This document shows, piece after piece, positions 54,970 to 63,120 of a DNA stretch of 64,000 nucleotides. The stretch is from CAVROT01 sp963722905. Lineage in GTDB: Bacteria; Pseudomonadota; Alphaproteobacteria; Rhodobacterales; Rhodobacteraceae. Every line of letters begins with the position of its first letter. Positions within the stretch are counted from its first letter, which is position 1. Made by a program: the position numbers and the translations under genes. The stretch is from positions 62,001 to 126,000 of the forward strand of contig CAVROT010000014.1 of the NCBI GenBank assembly GCA_963722905.1, written 5' to 3'. The notes beneath the pieces are model-generated. The model was not told the DNA's origin, made no database searches, and saw nothing but the letters and a program-made list of their open reading frames with translations.

Positions 54970-55353
54970 TCAGGCCGCCTCGGACACCTTGGCGCCCAGC
55001 GCGGCCTGCGCCTGCGCGACGATGGCGCCGAACGCCTCGGGCTCGTGCACGGCGAGGTCGGCAAGAACCTTTCGGTCCACCTCGATCCCGGCCAGCGCCA
55101 GGCCGTTGATGAAGCGCGAGTACGTCAGCGACGCGTCGTGGCTGCGCACGGCGGCATTGATTCGCTGGATCCACAGCGCGCGGAAGCTGCGCTTGCGGTT
55201 CTTTCGGTCGCGGGTGGCATACTGGTTTGCCTTGTCGACCGCCTGCGTGGCGGTACGGAACAGATTCTTGCGGCGGCCGTAGTAGCCCTTGGCAGCCTTG
55301 ACGACCTTCTTGTGGCGGGCATGGGTGACGGTTCCGCCCTTGACGCGTGACAT
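54970..55353 (-). CDS. rplT: 50S ribosomal protein L20
   Basis: A 127-residue L20: RVKGGTVTHARHKKVVKAAKG, GYYGRRKNLFRTATQAVDKA and RDRKNRKRSFRALWIQRIN. It assembles early in the large subunit and in many bacteria represses its own operon. Located 12 bases after rpmI. Confidence 0.97.
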   Translation of the reverse strand: MSRVKGGTVTHARHKKVVKAAKGYYGRRKNLFRTATQAVDKANQYATRDRKNRKRSFRALWIQRINAAVRSHDASLTYSRFINGLALAGIEVDRKVLADLAVHEPEAFGAIVAQAQAALGAKVSEAA

Positions 55354-55365
55354 GTGCGGATCTCC

Positions 55366-55566
55366 TTACCGGCTGTAGGGCATGTAGCTGAGGGCGAGCT
55401 TCTGGTCGGGCTCGCTCAGCACGGTGGTGCCTCGGGCGTCGCGGATGAACTTCTTCGACCGCTTGATCATCCCGTGCCGCTTGCCGGCCTGGCCACCCAT
55501 CACCTTGCCGGTGGCGGTGACCTTGAAGCGCTTCTTGGCGCTCGACTTGGTCTTCATCTTGGGCAT
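55366..55566 (-). CDS. rpmI: 50S ribosomal protein L35
   Basis: A 66-residue L35 starting MPKMKTKSSAKKRFKVTATG, with KRSKKFIRDARGTTVL. AGGAG precedes the ATG at 55566. First gene of rpmI-rplT; infC is not adjacent. Confidence 0.97.
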   Translation of the reverse strand: MPKMKTKSSAKKRFKVTATGKVMGGQAGKRHGMIKRSKKFIRDARGTTVLSEPDQKLALSYMPYSR

Positions 55567-55879
55567 TTCCATCTCCTGGTCGGGGTGGTGGAAGGGGCGC
55601 CTCGGCATGCCACATCGGCCGGCCGCCCCCGTGATGGCACGGGCACGTAGGCCCGCGAGCGCGCCTTCTAGGCCCGGACGGGCGATTGGGCAAGCCTTCG
55701 CGGGCATGACGGCCGCGTGCAGGGCACATCGCCGGCGACTGGAAAAGAGACGCACAGTCGCAGCCACCGGCGACGCCCGCACCATGGGATCGATACGCGA
55801 CACCGGGATGGACCGTTCGGAGGGCATCGGACCGCGGTCGCGAACCTTGCGCCGGCGCTCCGCCGGAGCCGCGCGACGC
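55567..55879 (-). other. 313-base gap between pyk and rpmI
   Basis: No gene is seen. It must hold the end of the pyk transcript and the promoter and leader of rpmI-rplT; neither could be located by eye. Several short GC-rich inverted repeats occur near 55850-55875. Confidence 0.5.
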
Positions 55880-57325
55880 CTACTCCTGGTCAGCGGGATA
55901 GATCAGGCGTTCCTCGCACGGGGCGACCCGCAGGATATTGGTCGTGCCCGCCATGCCGAAGGGCACGCCCGCCGTCACGACGATCTGATCCTCGGGAACG
56001 GCAAAGTTCTCGGCCTTCGCGGCCCTTACCGCGCTCAGCACCGCCTCCTTGAAGCGCGACACCTCGCCGGTCAGGACGCAGTGCATACCCCATGTCAGGC
56101 ACAACCGGCGGGCGGTGGCGCGTTCCGGCGTCAGGGCGAGGATCGGCACCTTCGGTCGTTCGCGCGCGACCAGCTGCGCCGTCGTGCCGGATTGCGAGAA
56201 GCAGCAGATCGCCTTGATGTCCGTCGTCTCGGCGATCTCGCGTGCGGCCGAGACGATGGCGTCGGCGACCGTCTGCTTGGGCCCGCCCCGGCTGGCGTTG
56301 ATGACATCGCGGTAGGTCGGGTCGTTCTCGACCTCGATGGCGACGTTGTCCATCGTCGTCACCGCCTCGACCGGATAGTCGCCGGCGGCCGATTCGGCCG
56401 ACAGCATCACGGCATCGGCGCCTTCGTAGATCGCGGCCGCCACGTCGCTGACCTCGGCGCGGGTCGGCACCGGCGATGTGATCATCAATTCCAGCATCTG
56501 CGTGGCGACGATGACCGGCTTGGCCGCCGCGCGGCACTTGCGCACCAGCCGCTTCTGGATCGGCGGCACGTTCTGCACGGGCAGCTCGACCCCCAGGTCA
56601 CCGCGCGCCACCATGATGCCGTCGCTGACCTCGAGGATGTCAGCGAAATTCGTCACCGCCGCCGGCTTCTCGATCTTGGACAGGATCGCGGCGCGGCCGC
56701 GGGCGAGATCGCGCGCCTCCTCCACGTCGCCTGGCCGCTGGACGAAGCTCAGCGCCAGCCAGTCCACGCCCAGTTCGCACACGAATTCCAGATCGGCGCG
56801 GTCCTTGTCGCTGAGTGCGGCCAGCGGCAGCACCACGTCGGGTACGTTCACGCCCTTGCGGTTGCTTATGGTGCCGCCCACCACGACCTCGCAATCGGCG
56901 AAATCCGCGCCGCAATCGCGCACTTTCAGCCGGATCTTGCCGTCATTGACCAGCAGACTGGCCCCCGGCTCAAGGGCGGCGAAGATCTCGGGATGCGGCA
57001 GCCGGACGCGTTCGGCGTCGCCCTCGGCCTCATCCAGGTCGAGGCGGAAGGCGGCGCCCGGCACCAGTTCCTCCTCCCCCGAGGCGAAGACCCCGACGCG
57101 CAGCTTGGGCCCTTGCAGATCGGCCAGGATCGCGATGGGCCGTCCGACGTCAGCCTCGACCTCGCGGATGATGCCGTGACGCCGGCCGATCTCGGAATGG
57201 TCGCCGTGGCTCATGTTCAGGCGGAACACATCGGCCCCGGCCTCGAAGAGGCTGCGGATCGTGGCGTAGTCGTTCGACGCAGGGCCCAGTGTCGCCACGA
57301 TCTTGACGTTGCGCAGACGTTTCAT
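55880..57325 (-). CDS. pyk: Pyruvate kinase
   Basis: A 481-residue glycolytic enzyme making pyruvate and ATP from PEP and ADP. It has KIVATLGPASNDYATI, FRLNMSHGDHSE, ILSKIEKPAAV with the catalytic Lys, MVARGDLGVELP, ATQMLELM and MLSAESAAGDYPVEAV. The ATG at 57325 has GAGG 6 bases upstream; another ATG 12 bases earlier is less likely. Confidence 0.96.
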   Translation of the reverse strand: MKRLRNVKIVATLGPASNDYATIRSLFEAGADVFRLNMSHGDHSEIGRRHGIIREVEADVGRPIAILADLQGPKLRVGVFASGEEELVPGAAFRLDLDEAEGDAERVRLPHPEIFAALEPGASLLVNDGKIRLKVRDCGADFADCEVVVGGTISNRKGVNVPDVVLPLAALSDKDRADLEFVCELGVDWLALSFVQRPGDVEEARDLARGRAAILSKIEKPAAVTNFADILEVSDGIMVARGDLGVELPVQNVPPIQKRLVRKCRAAAKPVIVATQMLELMITSPVPTRAEVSDVAAAIYEGADAVMLSAESAAGDYPVEAVTTMDNVAIEVENDPTYRDVINASRGGPKQTVADAIVSAAREIAETTDIKAICCFSQSGTTAQLVARERPKVPILALTPERATARRLCLTWGMHCVLTGEVSRFKEAVLSAVRAAKAENFAVPEDQIVVTAGVPFGMAGTTNILRVAPCEERLIYPADQE

Positions 57326-57513
57326 GAGGAGCCTCATGCAGTTGGAGGGGGTGTGGAGCGCCGGGCATCCCGGTCGGCGAGAGGGGCGTTGGCCGCGGCC
57401 CTTGGGTGGCCCGCTCGGGGATCGCCGCGCTTATGGCGCAATTGCATTCGCCCGACAACTGGCGCTTTGCCGTCGCGGCGACTAAGGAGGGCCGCCGGAC
57501 GCGAAAGGCCGAC

Positions 57514-58314
57514 ATGACGGAACGCCCGCTCCCCGCCGACGACATCGCCCGGGCGCCTGCCGATCCCGGCACGGCCGCGGATCCCGCCTGCACGATAGAG
57601 GGCGCGGACCGTCCGGGGCCCTGGCTCGTCGCATGCGACCATGCGACGAACCGGGTGCCGAAAAGCGTCAACGGCGGATCGCTGGGGATCGCGCAGGGCG
57701 ACATGTCGCGGCACATCGCCTATGATGTGGGCGCCGCCGGCGTGACACGCGGGCTGGCCGCGCATCTGGACGGGCCGGCGGTGCTGACCACGTTCTCGCG
57801 TCTGGTCATCGACCCCAACCGGGGCGAGGACGACCCGACGCTCCTGATGCGGCTCTACGACGGCACCATCATCCCCGCCAACCGCCACGCCGACGCGGCC
57901 GAGCGCGAACGTCGGCTTGCGCTCTTCCACCGGCCCTACCACGCGACGCTGGAAAGGATGGCCGCACGCCGCACCGACACCATCCTGGTCTGCGTCCACA
58001 GCTTCACGCCACGGCTCCGGCATCGTCCGGCACGGCCATGGCACGTCGGCGTCCTCCATGCGGGCGACACGCGGCTGGCCGCTCCGCTGATCGACCGGCT
58101 GCGCGGCGACGGCCGCTGGTGCGTCGGCGACAACCAGCCATATTCCGGCGCCTTGCCGGGCGACGTCGTGGACCGCCACGCCTTGCGCACGGGCCGCGCG
58201 AACGTCCTGCTGGAGGTCCGCAACGACCTGATCGCCGACGCCGCCGGACAGGCCGCCTGGGCCAGAGCGCTGGCCGCGCACCTTGTCGCGGCGCGCCGGG
58301 ACGCCCAACTCTGA
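57514..58314 (+). CDS. N-formylglutamate amidohydrolase family protein
   Basis: A 266-residue metalloenzyme-like protein of the HutG/FGase family: LVACDHATNRVPKS, TFSRLVIDPNRGEDDPTLL, SFTPRLRHRPARPWHVG and VLLEVRNDLIAD. In histidine catabolism this releases formate from N-formylglutamate, but no hut genes are nearby and related enzymes act on other N-formyl amides. AAAGG precedes the ATG at 57514. Divergent from pyk and followed by DUF1244. Confidence 0.85.
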   Translation: MTERPLPADDIARAPADPGTAADPACTIEGADRPGPWLVACDHATNRVPKSVNGGSLGIAQGDMSRHIAYDVGAAGVTRGLAAHLDGPAVLTTFSRLVIDPNRGEDDPTLLMRLYDGTIIPANRHADAAERERRLALFHRPYHATLERMAARRTDTILVCVHSFTPRLRHRPARPWHVGVLHAGDTRLAAPLIDRLRGDGRWCVGDNQPYSGALPGDVVDRHALRTGRANVLLEVRNDLIADAAGQAAWARALAAHLVAARRDAQL

Positions 58315-58340
58315 TCCACATCAAACGCGAGGAGACGACC

Positions 58341-58646
58341 ATGACCGAGATGGATACCGCCACGACAGAGGCCCTTGAGGCAGCCGCGTTCCGGCGTCTG
58401 CGCGATCACCTGGCGGCGCATCCCGAGGTGCAGAACATCGACCTGATGAATCTCGCCGGATTCTGCCGCAACTGCCTGTCGCGCTGGTATGCCGAGGCGG
58501 CGGGCGACCGTGGTATCCCGCTGTCGAAGGACGAGGCGCGCGAGGTCTTCTACGGCATGCCCTACGACGACTGGCGCGCCGCCCATCAGACCGAGGCATC
58601 GCCGGAGGACGCGAAAGGTTTCGCCGAAGCCCACGGAACGACCTGA
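58341..58646 (+). CDS. DUF1244 domain protein
   Basis: A 101-residue helical protein with RLRDHLAAHPEVQNIDLMNL, the Cys pair FCRNCLSRWY and REVFYGMPYDDWR, the full DUF1244 pattern. GAGGAG precedes the ATG. It follows the amidohydrolase gene by 26 bases in the same operon, as seen in many Rhodobacterales. Function unknown. Confidence 0.88.
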   Translation: MTEMDTATTEALEAAAFRRLRDHLAAHPEVQNIDLMNLAGFCRNCLSRWYAEAAGDRGIPLSKDEAREVFYGMPYDDWRAAHQTEASPEDAKGFAEAHGTT

Positions 58647-58673
58647 CGCCCCACGGCACGGATCCGCTGCCGC

Positions 58674-58731
58674 GGCCCACCCCCGCGGCGGGCGGGGGCG
58701 GGCGGGTGGGAGCCTGCCGCGGGGGTGGGCC
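58674..58731. terminator. 16-bp stem with a G-quadruplex motif in its loop
   Basis: A perfect 16-base-pair inverted repeat (58674-58689 with 58716-58731) encloses a 26-base loop. From 58690 to 58710 there are five G-runs of 3 to 5 separated by single bases, a very strong G-quadruplex motif on the + strand. It lies between the convergent DUF1244 and aminotransferase genes and probably ends both transcripts. Confidence 0.75.
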
Positions 58732-58758
58732 TCAGCGCCGGGAGGCGGTGTCGCCTGC

Positions 58759-59613
58759 TCAGACAGCGGTGCGGCGGCTTTCCTCGATGTAGATCTCCCG
58801 CAGTCGCGCCGCCACGGGTCCGGGAGCGCCGGTCCCGACGGGCGTGCCGTCGATCTCGACGACCGGCATCACGAAGGCCGACGCGCTGGTGACGAAGGCC
58901 TCGTCGGCCGCCAGCGCTTCGTCCAGGGTGAACGCCCGCTCGTCCACCTCCATCTGCGCCTCCCGCGCCATGCGCAGAACCGCGCGCCGTGTGATGCCGT
59001 GCAGGATCTCGGTGCCCAGATGCCGGGTCACGATGGTCCGGCCCTTCACGATGTAGGCGTTGTTGCTGGTCCCCTCGGTGACCGCGCCGTCCTCGACCAT
59101 CCAGGCGTCGTCGGCGCCCGCGGCCTTCGCGGCCATCTTCCCCATCGACGGATAGAGCAGCTGCACCGTCTTGATGTCGCGCCGGCCCCAGCGTTCGTCG
59201 GGGATCGAGATGACCTTCATGCCCGTGCGCGCCATCGGTGCCTCCGCCAGGCCGGGCTTCGACTGCGTGAACAGCACCACCGTCTGCGCCGTGCCCGCCG
59301 CGGGATAGGCGAAATCCCGGTCGGCGGCGCCGCGCGTGACCTGGAGGTAGATCATTCCGTCCTCGATGCCGTTGGCGCGCACCAGTTCGCGGTGCACCTC
59401 AAGCAGCGCGTCGCGGTCCATCGGCATCTCCATGCCAAGCTCGCCCAGCGAGCGCTCCAGCCGCGCGGCGTGGCCGTCGAAGTCCAGCAGCCGTCCGCCC
59501 AGGACGCTCGTCACCTCGTAGACCGCGTCAGCAAATAGGAACCCCCGGTCGAAGACGGACACCTTCGCCGCATCCTCGGGCACGTAGTCGCCGTTCACAT
59601 AGACCGTCCGCAT
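58759..59613 (-). CDS. dat: D-amino acid aminotransferase (class IV)
   Basis: A 284-residue PLP enzyme of fold type IV. SVFDRGFLFADAVYEVTSV is the N-terminal signature, the PLP Lys is in RDIKTVQLLYP, and EDGAVTEGTSNNAYIV and GITRRAVLRMA complete the family. This is the D-alanine aminotransferase branch rather than BCAT, because it has RWGRRDIKT. ATG 59613 with GGAG upstream is chosen. The D-amino acid genes dgcA and dgcN lie on the same strand upstream. Confidence 0.87.
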   Translation of the reverse strand: MRTVYVNGDYVPEDAAKVSVFDRGFLFADAVYEVTSVLGGRLLDFDGHAARLERSLGELGMEMPMDRDALLEVHRELVRANGIEDGMIYLQVTRGAADRDFAYPAAGTAQTVVLFTQSKPGLAEAPMARTGMKVISIPDERWGRRDIKTVQLLYPSMGKMAAKAAGADDAWMVEDGAVTEGTSNNAYIVKGRTIVTRHLGTEILHGITRRAVLRMAREAQMEVDERAFTLDEALAADEAFVTSASAFVMPVVEIDGTPVGTGAPGPVAARLREIYIEESRRTAV

Positions 59614-59662
59614 CGCCGCGTACTCCATATTCGATTGCAATCCCCCGCCGCGTGGCCGCGCG

Positions 59663-60517
59663 TCAGTCGGCCCCGGTCACGCGGTCCCATCCATGACGCA
59701 GACGGTCGGCCGAGAACCCGTGCCCGCCGTCGAAGGTGCACAGATCCAGCACGGCGCCGGCCCCGTTCGACGACACGTCGCAGACCGTGCCGTCCGGCGC
59801 ATCGCCGCGCTGCGGTGGACCGAATTCGCCAAATCCCCGGTACATCGCCAGCGCCACGCCGACGTCGCCCTGCCGCGTCCGGCCGATGGGCCGGCCGGCC
59901 ATGGGCACCACGCCGTCCGCGGTCCCGTGGATGTGGACGATGCTGGCAGGCGGGCCGGCGCAGGTGTCGGGCGGGCGCAGCCAATAGGTGCCGGACATGG
60001 GCACGAAGCCCGCGAAGGCACCGGGCATCGCGCAGGCGATGGTCCACGTCATCATGCCGCCCGCCGAGAAACCGGACATGACGGTCCGCCGCGGGTCCAG
60101 CCCCAGCCGGCCGTCCAGGTCGTCCAGCACGTCGCGGACATAACCGGATTCCCGTTCCACGGTCTGTCCGGGCTCGGCCGGGCGGTGGGCGAGGTTCCAG
60201 TCCTCGCCGCCGGCGTCCAGCGTCGCCAGCGCCACGCCCAGATCGTCGGCGAGCCCGCGCAGAGATCCGTTCCGCATCTGGCCCGCGGCACTGCCGCGAT
60301 AGCCATGGGCGAAGAGCAGCACGCCCGTCGGTCCGCCCGTATCCAGCCCGTCGGGGACGTACAGACGATAGGTCCGGTCTCCCACGGCGCAGTCGGTATC
60401 GACCCCGCAGGCCAGCCCCGGTGCGGCACCGAATGCCGTCAGCGCTACCGTCACCAGAGCGGCCGACCGGCGCCGCCTCGAGGCTGTCGCCCATGGTCGA
60501 ACGGCGCTCATCCCCAA
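59663..60517 (-). CDS. Secreted polyhydroxybutyrate depolymerase-like esterase
   Basis: A 284-residue exported alpha/beta hydrolase of the LpqC/PHB depolymerase family. An Arg-rich N-terminus and hydrophobic helix give a Sec (possibly Tat) signal. VLLFAHGYRGSAAG holds the oxyanion region, MSGFSAGGMMTW the nucleophile Ser, HIHGTADGVVPM the Asp, and DGGHGFSADR the His. Substrates may be esters such as feruloyl or acetyl groups or short polyesters. Its start overlaps the dgcA stop region. Confidence 0.82.
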   Translation of the reverse strand: MGMSAVRPWATASRRRRSAALVTVALTAFGAAPGLACGVDTDCAVGDRTYRLYVPDGLDTGGPTGVLLFAHGYRGSAAGQMRNGSLRGLADDLGVALATLDAGGEDWNLAHRPAEPGQTVERESGYVRDVLDDLDGRLGLDPRRTVMSGFSAGGMMTWTIACAMPGAFAGFVPMSGTYWLRPPDTCAGPPASIVHIHGTADGVVPMAGRPIGRTRQGDVGVALAMYRGFGEFGPPQRGDAPDGTVCDVSSNGAGAVLDLCTFDGGHGFSADRLRHGWDRVTGAD

Positions 60518-61473
60518 AGCTCCTGCCGAGGCGGGTGAACGCCGTCTTCGTCGTAGTGAAGCGGCGGATCACGGTCCTCGGCGAGCAGCAGCGGCCCGTC
60601 GAGGTCCACCACGTCGGCCCCCTGAGCCACCAGAACGGCCGGCGCCATCGCCAGCGACGATCCCACCATGCAGCCCACCATCACGCCGAACCCCGCCGCC
60701 CGCGCCGCGTCGCGCAGCGCCAGCGCCTCGGTCAGGCCGCCGGTCTTGTCCAGCTTCACGTTCACCATGTCGTACTTTCCCGAAAGGCCGGGCAGCGACG
60801 CGCGGTCGTGGCAGCTCTCGTCGGCGCAGACCGGCAGCGGTCGCGAAATCTCTGCCAGCATGGCGTCGTCGCCGGCCGGCAGCGGCTGCTCGACCATGGC
60901 GACGCCGAGCCGCAGCAGATGCGGGGCCAGTTCGGCGTAGACCTCGGCGGTCCAGCCTTCGTTGGCATCTATGACGATTCGGGTGTTTGGCGCGCCCGCA
61001 CGCACTGCTTCCAGCCGCGCCATGTCGCCCTCGCCGCCCAGCTTGACCTTCAGGAGCGGCCGGTGGGCGTGCCGGGCGGCCGCCGCACGCATGTCGTCCG
61101 GGTCGCCCAGCGACAGGGTGAAGGCGGTGACGACCGGCCAGGGCGCCGGCAACCCGGCCAGGTCCCACACCCGCCGACCGGCCGACTTGGCCGCATGATC
61201 CCAGAGCGCGCAATCCACCGCGTTGCGCGCGGCCCCGGGCGGCAGGAGGTCCGGCAGCGTCGCGCGGGTGACGTCCGCCGGCAGCTCCGCGACCTGCGCC
61301 GCGACCGTATCCATCGTCTCGCCGTAGCGCCCGTAGGGCACGCATTCGCCCCGGCCGGTCGCGGACCCGTCGGCGACGGCGACGGTCAGGACCTTCGCCT
61401 CGGTCCGCGAGCCGCGCGAGATGGTGAACGCTTCGGCAAGTCGGAACGTGTCGCGGGTGACGGTGAGGTTCAT
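60508..61473 (-). CDS. dgcA: N-acetyl-D-glutamate racemase / dipeptide epimerase DgcA
   Basis: A 321-residue enolase-superfamily enzyme of the dipeptide epimerase group: LLKVKLGGEGDM with the catalytic KxK, IVIDANEGW, VEQPLPAGDD, CADESCHDR and NVKLDKTGGLTEAL for the metal and second Lys. In marine Proteobacteria DgcA with DgcN converts D-glutamate to L-glutamate via N-acetyl forms. It is coupled by ATGA to the unknown gene upstream. Confidence 0.87.
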   Translation of the reverse strand: MNLTVTRDTFRLAEAFTISRGSRTEAKVLTVAVADGSATGRGECVPYGRYGETMDTVAAQVAELPADVTRATLPDLLPPGAARNAVDCALWDHAAKSAGRRVWDLAGLPAPWPVVTAFTLSLGDPDDMRAAAARHAHRPLLKVKLGGEGDMARLEAVRAGAPNTRIVIDANEGWTAEVYAELAPHLLRLGVAMVEQPLPAGDDAMLAEISRPLPVCADESCHDRASLPGLSGKYDMVNVKLDKTGGLTEALALRDAARAAGFGVMVGCMVGSSLAMAPAVLVAQGADVVDLDGPLLLAEDRDPPLHYDEDGVHPPRQELWG

Positions 61474-61829
61474 GCCCTGCCCCCCGGGGCGAACTCGATG
61501 AACGTATCTCGTTCGTGGTAGTGCCGGACCCCACGAATGAAGGTGCGGATGTCGAGGTCGCGGCCCGTCTGCCCGGCGAGGTTCACGGCCACGTCCATGA
61601 TGAGGTCGCGGTTCATGTCGGGATGGACGATCCTGCCGTCCCGGTCGCGGACCATGCCTCCATCCGGAAGGCTCGTGTATCCCGCCGGCGGGTCGTCGAA
61701 CAGCGCGCCGTCCGCCACGATCACGGTGGCCCAGCGGTGCCACCGGGGCGGGTGGCCGAAACATGCCCACTCCCCGGCCTCCATGGTCTGGAAGTTCGCC
61801 AGGAGCGGCCCCAGCCGGACCTCGCGCAA
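61470..61829 (-). CDS. Uncharacterised protein between dgcN and dgcA
   Basis: A 119-residue frame with a TTG start three bases after the dgcN stop (GGAG 9 bases before it) and a stop overlapping the dgcA start by ATGA, so its translation is likely coupled on both sides. Phrases include ACFGHPPRWHRWATVIVAD and LPDGGMVRDRDGRIVHPDM, with His- and Asp-rich segments. I do not recognise the family. It may be a small accessory to D-amino acid conversion. An ATG at 61784 is an alternative start. Confidence 0.55.
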   Translation of the reverse strand: MREVRLGPLLANFQTMEAGEWACFGHPPRWHRWATVIVADGALFDDPPAGYTSLPDGGMVRDRDGRIVHPDMNRDLIMDVAVNLAGQTGRDLDIRTFIRGVRHYHERDTFIEFAPGGRA

Positions 61830-61832
61830 TCC

Positions 61833-62834
61833 CTATATCTCCATCAGCGCGTCGACCAGCGGACCGGCTCCGAAGCGGAAGGGGTCGGTCGCTGGCAGTC
61901 CCATGCGCGCGCCCATATCCTCGACGCAGCGGCGCGCCTCGTCCTCGCCCAGCGCCTTGGTGTTGACCGACAGGCCCACGACCTCGCAGGCGGGGTTGGC
62001 GATCCGCGCCAGAGGCAGAGCCATGTCGCGGATCGCCTCTGGCGACGGAATAGGATAGTCCGGCAGGCCGCGCATATGGGTGCGCGTCGGCTCGTGGCAG
62101 ATCACCATCGCGTCCGGCTGGCCGCCGTGGATCAGCGCCAGCGTCACGCCGGAATAGCTGACGTGATAGAGGCTGCCCTGCCCTTCGATGTGGTCCCAGT
62201 GGTCCGGCGCCGCGTCGGGGGTCAGATATTCCACCGCGCCCGCCATGAAGTCGGCGATCACCGCGTCCAGCGGCACGCCGCGCCCGGTGATGAGGATCCC
62301 CGTCTGCCCCGTGGGCCGGAACGTGGACGGCGTGCCGCGCCGCTTCATCTCGGCGTCCATCGCAAGGCCTGTGTACATCTTGCCGACGCTGCAATCGGTG
62401 CCGATGGCCAGGCATCGCCGTCCCGTCCGCTTGACCCCGTCTGCGATCGGATAGGCCACCGAGGGGATGCGCACGTCGAAGAGCGTCTGCCCGTTCACCC
62501 GCGCCGCCGACATCAGCTCCTTCTCGTCGCGCAGAAGATTGTGCAGACCGCTGGCGATGTCGAAGCCCATGCGCAGCGCCTGCACGAGGATCTCGGTCCA
62601 GGCGGCCGAGATCCGGCCGCCCCGGTTCGCCACACCGACGACCAGCGTCCTGGCCCCGGCCGCCTTCGCCTCTTCCAGCGTCATGTCGGTCAGGCCGACG
62701 TCGGCGCGGCACCCCTCCATTCGGAACTGGCCGACGGCGTTGCCGGGACGCCAGTCGGCGATGCCCTGCGCCACCTTGGCGGCGAGGTTGTCCGGCGCAT
62801 CGCCGAGAAACAGCAGGTAGGGGGTCTGGATCAT
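61833..62834 (-). CDS. dgcN: DgcN (DUF1611) D-glutamate N-acetyltransferase
   Basis: A 333-residue DUF1611 protein. The N-terminal Rossmann-like half begins MIQTPYLLFLGDAPDNLA, the C-terminal half has a P-loop-like GTDCSVGKMYT and FRPTGQTGILITGRGVP. DgcN is reported to acetylate D-glutamate before DgcA inverts it. The ATG at 62834 has GAGGTG about 9 bases upstream; an earlier GTG is poorly placed. First gene of the dgc operon. Confidence 0.88.
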   Translation of the reverse strand: MIQTPYLLFLGDAPDNLAAKVAQGIADWRPGNAVGQFRMEGCRADVGLTDMTLEEAKAAGARTLVVGVANRGGRISAAWTEILVQALRMGFDIASGLHNLLRDEKELMSAARVNGQTLFDVRIPSVAYPIADGVKRTGRRCLAIGTDCSVGKMYTGLAMDAEMKRRGTPSTFRPTGQTGILITGRGVPLDAVIADFMAGAVEYLTPDAAPDHWDHIEGQGSLYHVSYSGVTLALIHGGQPDAMVICHEPTRTHMRGLPDYPIPSPEAIRDMALPLARIANPACEVVGLSVNTKALGEDEARRCVEDMGARMGLPATDPFRFGAGPLVDALMEI

Positions 62835-62883
62835 CGCGCGGTGCACCTCGGGCCTGTCATCTCCGCTCTATCCCACTGCGCCC

Positions 62884-62988
62884 GGCCCCGTCCACATCCG
62901 CCGGACACGGCGGCAGCGGCGCACCCGCAGTCGGTAAACGGCGTTTCCCGTCACCGCGCCTGGCCCCGTCCACATCCGCCGGACACGG
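62884..62988 (+). repeat. Direct repeat of a 27-base core, 78 bases apart
   Basis: An identical 27-base core starting GGCCCCGTCCACATCCG occurs at 62884-62910 and 62962-62988, and the flanks are near-identical for about 10 bases on each side. It lies in the 286-base gap between dgcN and the next gene, which holds no open gene. Origin and role are unknown. Confidence 0.9.
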
Positions 62989-63120
62989 CAGCGGCGCGCC
63001 GCATATCTGGTCGGGCTGTAGCGTTACCCGACATGGCGAGACGGGGCCTGTGCGCCCACTGAGGTTGCGCGCCGCCCCCGCGGCCGCACATACCGCCCTG
63101 AATCAGGAGGGACGGGACAA

